A DNA stretch of 64,000 nt from Dermanyssus gallinae (Eukaryota > Arthropoda > Arachnida > Mesostigmata > Dermanyssidae): contig QVRM01000968.1 in NCBI GenBank assembly GCA_003439945.1, forward strand, positions 310,001 through 374,000, read 5' to 3'. The position numbers and the translations under genes are program-made. Each line of letters begins with the position of its first letter. The stretch's first letter is position 1. Below are positions 59,485-64,000 of this stretch, in pieces. Under the pieces are notes generated by a model that made no database searches, was not told where the DNA came from, and worked only from the letters and a program-made list of their open reading frames with translations.

Positions 59485-60127
59485 CGCAGGAGTAGAGAAA
59501 ATTTGAGACATTTTCATGATAGAACGTAGACACGTAATTCCATCAGTTTATATTCATTCCAAATGCGGAGAATCTATGCATCCAAGCACATTTCCAAATA
59601 GCTCCATCTCGATGGCTTTAATCCTTGATTTACATGAAGCAAGGAGGAGAGAATCAGCAGACTGGACTCAAGTATAATTATCTGTGAGTTATTAGAAATT
59701 AGCGAACCAGAAATATTTGCTTCTCGTTTTGTCCTGTGAAAAATATCAAGGCACCGAGCAAATTTTTGGGTGAACCAGAAGTGGTCGTACAAGATCTTAC
59801 TGAGGAACTTGGCATCCAAGCGCAAATTCAACTCTAGCGATGCATATGTTACGTTTCAGTCTTCGTCAATCGGACCCCTTTTTAAAGGGGGCCAGGAACA
59901 AAAATGCATAATACACACCCTTTGGTCTGGGTAGTGTGGGACTCTTAAACCCACTAAAAACCTGATGATCCCCTAACCTACATGACCGGTATAATTGTGG
60001 TATCACTTCAGTTCATATAGGGAGCCGCTAGTCTGGCTTTCAATCTTCGGCCTGCTGACGGCGCTCCATACGTTGCCGGCTCTCTTCCGTCATCTTTGGG
60101 TTCCCTTTCATGACGATCTCTACAAAA

Positions 60128-62033
60128 TCAGAGCCCCCAGCTTTTTTTCGAGCTGAGCATCTCTGAGAGTAGATCTTTTGTCGTACTGCACTGCACGTCT
60201 ACTCGTGAACGGATCGTCTGCCTTGTGATCTCGAGAGCTCTGCCTGCTAAGAGCGAGTGATTCACGTCGTCGGTCTCGTCGGCGTCGCACAAAATACTAC
60301 ACAAAATATCTGCTACCTCAGTCTTCCCGATCTTCACCATGTAGGTCTGGAAGCTGCTTTGACCGGTGAGAATTTGGGTTAGGTAGTACGTAGTTTCCGC
60401 GTACTCGCCTCTGTACCATTTCATGAGATCTGGGATTATTGACCTCGTCCACGACCCTGGTGATAAGATTCTAAGTGTCTGGTCCCGGTATAAGAGGATA
60501 TTTTCCTCTATCCGTTTTGGCCAAGGTATTATGCGGGCATTTACCAGCACAGTCTGTGGACACTGTCCTGTACGCTCTGGTGGCCAGCACTCTTGGCGCA
60601 TTGCTTAGCTTTTTCTCATTATTTTTGGTTTTCAGTGCAGCTGGTCCCCACATTGCTCCTGTAGGGTAGAATTGGATCAGCGACTGATGCTAGCGATGAC
60701 TAAGATTGCCAGGTCGTCGGCATAAGCGACTAACTCAACACCGCGAGGCACGCTGTCGTACGCTAGGTTCCATAGCGTAGGTCCTAGCTCGGAATCTTGA
60801 GGTACACCTGCAGTCATCGCGTACTCCCCGCCGTTGTAATTCACACTTCGTTTGATAGTAGATAGACACTAGATACGACGCTATCAGACGCCGAATGTAT
60901 GCTAGTACTCTCTTTTTCTCCGCCGCATTCAGGATCACCGCACCAGGTTGTGCTGTTAAACGCATTATTTACGTCCAGAAATATCAGGAGGCAAAGATTA
61001 CGCACTCTGGGGCTTTTCTGTCTCTTCTCTTCGGCCTTAGCGAGTATCTTGCTGATGTTCTGGAACGTAGACCTCCCTTTACGAAACCCGTACTAATCCT
61101 CTGAGAGCGAGACTTGCCTTTCCTCGATTGCGTTGTTAAGTCTGCTAACAAGTATTGACTTCACTGCCTAGGCAACTTTGTCAAGAAAGCAGATGGGCCT
61201 GTAGACAGAGGCCGAGCATGGTTCCTTTCCCAGCTTTAGATTAAGAGCCAGGTGGGCTTTGTCCAATCTTTTGGAGACCGTCCCTCTCTCAGTAGGGTCT
61301 TTGCGACCGGGGACCACCAGTACTTTGATGCAGCGTTTCGTAGGACTGTGTCCGCGGCGCTAATCGTCAGGCATATAACGGCTTCCTGACCTCTGCGGGC
61401 GAACGTCGCTGCCGCTTTCGGATTTTTCATAACCAGTTCCGTTTTGACAACCATTCCATCAGGGATTTCCTCCGAAAGTTGATGCTCATACTACCCCAAA
61501 GCACAGACGCCGCGTTAAAGTCTCCCGTGATAATATGGGCTTGATGATCCCGCGTTCTGACGCTGACGTCCAGTGCTTCAAGTTATTCAGCAAAATCCTT
61601 TTGGGCTCTGTTAGGGGAGAAGGATCTCTTGAATACTGCGCCCCCGTCGACCTGTATCCAAGTGAATCCTTTTCCCTGGTCCCTATCCCGAATTTCGATG
61701 TATTTTCGACGGATTGTCCACTAGATCGCGATGTATGTTCTTTCGTCTACCGTCCGTATTCTTTTGCCCACTACTTTTGCCCGGGGCCTCGTTTGGCTCT
61801 GACAACAGGCATATTTCCAATCTCAACCGGTCTACTGCTGCCGTTAGGAGATCATATTCGACCCTGTACCAATTGAGATTAATCTGCAAAACCTTAATTT
61901 CCATATCTTGTCGAGATTCCCTGATTTGTTCTTGCCGCCGTAGCTGCATCCGCCACTGCATCTCTGGCCGAAGTGGGAAGCTTCGTCGTGTGTCTCTTAC
62001 TTGGTCTCTTCCAACCACTTTTCTTCGTTTCAT
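60128..62033 (-). pseudogene. R1-clade ORF2: endonuclease, RT, C-terminal domain
   Basis: The start reads MEIKVLQINLNWYRVEYDLL then ICLLSEP (endonuclease Asn and Glu) before a stop at 61,683. The rest of the endonuclease is decayed. RT blocks follow over a few stops: DWTKPTWLL, a segment with YRPICFLDKVA, YGFRKGRSTFQNI, LLIFLDVNNAFNST (motif A), TAGVPQDSELGPTLWN (normally GVPQGS.LGP), and VELVAYADDLAILV with YADD intact at 60,713-60,724. The C-terminal domain at 60,601-60,128 reads WTRSIIPDLMKWYRGEYAET, YYLTQILTGQSSFQTYM and a Cys/His region (CSILCDADETDDVNH), typical of the domain after the RT in R1 elements. Multiple stops and frame changes make it inactive, but the YADD box survives. Confidence 0.85.
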
Positions 62034-62054
62034 GGTTTGCCCTAGTCTCCTCTG

Positions 62055-62889
62055 TTACCGGGTAAGTGGCATCATTCTGCAGCCCTCCTTTCGGAGCGGT
62101 ATACCTATCTGCCTCCTTTGCAGATCATCCGCTCTTTTTTTGTAGACGGGACATGCCCCTGAGTTCGCTGACATATGTCCAGTGGCTTCGCAACGATAGC
62201 ATCTGCGGTCTCGGGACATTTCTTCAGCACAATCCTTCGCCGTATGGCCCATCCCCTGGCATCTCGTGCAGCATGAGAGGTCGATCCATTCGGTCACCCG
62301 GCACGTCGACCAACTTACACTTAGTTGTCCTCTCTTCAGTAGAGCCTCGCGTATCCTTCTGCTTATGATCAGTGCAGATATCCAGCCTCCATTTGCCTCT
62401 TTACGTGGGACCTCTGCTGTTATTTCGCCCTCGCCCTGACCCAGGTTTTTGACGGCTTGCTCTGGTTCCTCCTTGAAGGTGCCCTGCCGTGGAGGATCAG
62501 TTTAAGTTGCGGTCTTTAGCTGGTTACCGAATTTTTCACATTTTTATTTGTCGAAAGAGCCTTCCGACGCTCTTGGCCTCAACTTCCCCTTCCTCTAGTT
62601 TTCCGACCACGAGAGTCCTAGGGATCTCTGGTAATTCCTCTGCGGCGGGATCTCCGTTTTTCGGCACTTTTCCCGCCTGGGTTCGAAGCGTGACCAGCTC
62701 CTCTTCAGTCATTGCCTCCATTATGCGCCTGTGCAGCTCTGCTGCGCGCTGCTTCTTGTTCTCCTTTCTAATCTCATCGACGCTGATACATGATGAAGCT
62801 ATTTGTTTGCCGTTATTGTTGTTCGAAGCTCTTCGAAACACTCTTATGCGCTTAATCCTGGCCGGAATTTGTACAAACGAACAGTACAC
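62055..62889 (-). pseudogene. R1-clade ORF1 (gag-like) with zinc knuckles
   Basis: The first part (62,889-62,536) is charged and helical (DEIRKENKKQRAAELHRRIM, then EEELVTLRTQAGK), consistent with a coiled-coil RNA-binding protein. After a frame change near 62,500 the frame reads GWISALIISRRIREALLKRG, then VSWSTCRVTEWIDL, leading into CTRCQGMGHTAKDC (a complete CX2CX4HX4C knuckle) and CYRCEATGHMSANS, a second knuckle whose last Cys is Ser. A further Cys follows three residues later (GAC). The protein would coat element RNA. ORF2 begins 21 bases past the ORF1 stop side, as usual for this group. Confidence 0.8.
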
Positions 62890-62968
62890 TGGTCTATTTT
62901 TTTTTTTTTTTTAGATACGGGTGTATATACTGGATACATGTAGTATAAATAAAATACGACATGTACTA

Positions 62969-63004
<36 letters not shown>
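62888..63004. repeat. Poly-T and (TA)n tract beside the R1-clade 5' end
   Basis: An uninterrupted T run of 18 bases near 62,895-62,912 and perfect TA at 62,971-63,004, separated by AT-rich DNA. Confidence 0.9.
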
Positions 63005-63005
<1 letters not shown>

Positions 63006-63008
<3 letters not shown>

Positions 63009-63142
63009 AATTGTATGTACGAAGGTACATCAATTCAAATGGCGGAATTAGGGATTGATGATATATATATAGATAACAATTGTAATGTACGACGGTACAT
63101 CAAATCAATGCGAATGTAGGTATTTGATGATCATATATATAT
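63006..63142. repeat. 69-bp direct repeat (two diverged units)
   Basis: Units beginning AACAATTGTA start at 63,006 and 63,075. Each has TGTACGANGGTACATCAA early (a 5-bp palindrome around 4 bases) and TTGATGAT then (TA)n at its end. ACATCAA and TTGATGA within each unit are inverted relative to each other, so each unit can fold. Units differ in the middle. Confidence 0.85.
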
Positions 63143-63479
63143 ATAATATATATATATATATATTAGAAGATGGAACAAAAATAAATCATCTGTAGTGGAT
63201 GTTCCAGTGCTGCGCTACACGGGCTTTCAGCCCTTACGAACTACACGACTACAATGTTGTATAATAACATAAGATACTGTAAATAAAATGCCCTTAAAAA
63301 AAAAATATATATATATATATCTATAACACAAATATTATTAATAAACTACGTATATACGTTAAGTGTTTAAAACCTGTTTGGACTTCCGACTATTTATTTT
63401 CAAATAGTTGGGTCTAGTTTTAAAGAAGGTCGCTTGGTTTCGAACTGTCTTTATTAGCATAATGTGTGACTGTAAGCGG
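63143..63479. other. AT-rich stretch
   Basis: TA tracts at 63,132-63,163 and 63,305-63,320 and mixed DNA; no gene. Confidence 0.5.
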
Positions 63480-63524
63480 CAACTGAGCAACTTATTTTAT
63501 TTTCCTAACTTAAAAGTGTTCATT

Positions 63525-64000
63525 TTACAACAAAAAAATTAGATTTTTACTCCATGTAAACCTCAATAAACTTACAAATAGCAATTAAATTCGATAGTAC
63601 TAATATACAACAAGCATTTGAACATAAATGCTTGGGTGTAACCCTTGAATCCTCACTGACGTATCGAAATCACATAAATACCTTAGTTACCAAACTTGAG
63701 CAGATTGTGCCCCAGTTAAGCGAACTGAGCAATATTGGCTTATCCCCAGATGTGATGTTGATTATATATAAATCGTTATTCCGCTGTTACATAACATAAT
63801 GTTAAGCACTGTTCGGGTCAACGCTCTCAACACTTACACACAAATTACAGGTTGCACAGAATAAAGCCTTGAGGGCCATTTTTGGCTACAGGAGAAATGA
63901 AAGTGTATCTCATATTTATGCTATTCACAAACTACTTAAAATAATATCACTTTACAGACTTGAATTAGGCATTCATGTGTACAAAAACTTTTGTGGCATG
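63525..64000 (+). pseudogene. LINE ORF2 C-terminal part, runs off the window
   Basis: A plus frame reads SINLQIAIKFDS, then FEHKCLGVTLESSLTYRNHI (the post-palm block with LGV), LVTKLEQIVPQL, MLIIYKSLFRCY, STLSTLTHKLQVAQNKALRA and IFGYRRNESVSHIYAI up to the last base. This is the region after the RT catalytic box in Jockey/CR1-type LINEs. In-frame stops lie at about 63,560 and at 63,797-63,805, so the copy is inactive. The RT palm is not visible upstream, so the copy is 5'-truncated at roughly 63,480-63,525; the 3' end is outside the window. Confidence 0.75.

Larger units (their letters stand above)
59880..62900 (-). mobile_element. R1-clade LINE, both ORFs recognisable, decayed
   Basis: Reads on the minus strand: ORF1 (62,889 to 62,055) with coiled-coil-like N-terminus and CCHC knuckles, ORF2 (62,033 to 60,128) with endonuclease start, RT and C-terminal domain, then a 3' UTR to about 59,880. 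The 3' UTR contains TTTTTAGTGGGTTTAAGAGT and CCCACACTACCC, seen again at 42,955 and 45,405. The 5' edge lies at an 18-base A run (minus sense) beside a (TA)n tract at 62,971. There is no 28S rDNA next to it, so this is not a site-specific rDNA R1 insertion; it belongs to a dispersed R1-clade lineage or is an ectopic copy. Confidence 0.8.

Overview
This looks like an intron-rich or intergenic piece of a eukaryotic nuclear genome, most likely an arthropod and possibly a mite or other chelicerate. The reasons are: no operons, Shine-Dalgarno sites or dense long ORFs; dozens of (TA)n tracts; large imperfect (CAA)n/(TTG)n fields; and several kinds of decayed non-LTR retrotransposon, including R1-clade copies, a clade best known from arthropods. 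The taxon is inference, not something shown directly.

Layout. 1-37,020 is microsatellite-rich DNA: about 20 (TA)n tracts, (CAA/TTG), (ATC/GAT), (CT/GA) and short minisatellites. It contains three fragments of one retroelement family that carries a CCHC finger and a PD...D nuclease-like C-terminus (4,950-5,495 +; 5,720-5,905 -; 21,876-22,487 +), two candidate tRNA-derived SINE types (19,456 and 27,811), and several hairpins. No conserved host protein was recognised there. At about 37,020 the texture changes. From 37,020 to about 51,800 there is a transposon island almost free of triplet repeats and long (TA)n: a decayed RT with a YLDD box (38,550-39,200 -), a decayed R1-like RT (39,548-40,960 +), a SINE copy (40,975), two R1-like 3'-UTR scraps, and a nearly complete CR1-superfamily LINE (46,085-50,800 -) with an SGNH-esterase ORF1 and an endonuclease/RT ORF2.

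51,800-57,400 is the most gene-like part. It has a candidate first coding exon with a signal peptide and a splice donor (52,225-52,357), a candidate terminal exon encoding a basic protein end (55,712-55,911), and an Asn/Gln-rich ORF (56,478-57,077). 57,960-64,000 is again transposon-rich: an RT fragment with an HVDD box (57,985-58,545 +), an R1-clade LINE with both ORFs recognisable and a YADD box (59,880-62,900 -), a 69-bp dimer satellite, and the C-terminal part of another LINE that runs off the window end.

How the parts relate. The recognisable coding content is almost all mobile-element protein (APE endonuclease, reverse transcriptase, gag-like zinc knuckles, esterase). Most copies carry stops and frameshifts. 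SINE-like units depend on LINE machinery in trans, and candidate partner LINEs are present. I found no new defence, biosynthetic or symbiotic system. The best leads are the CCHC/PD...D retroelement family, the homopolymer-localised breaks in the CR1-like LINE, and an 18-bp perfect GC-rich hairpin at 8,529-8,583.
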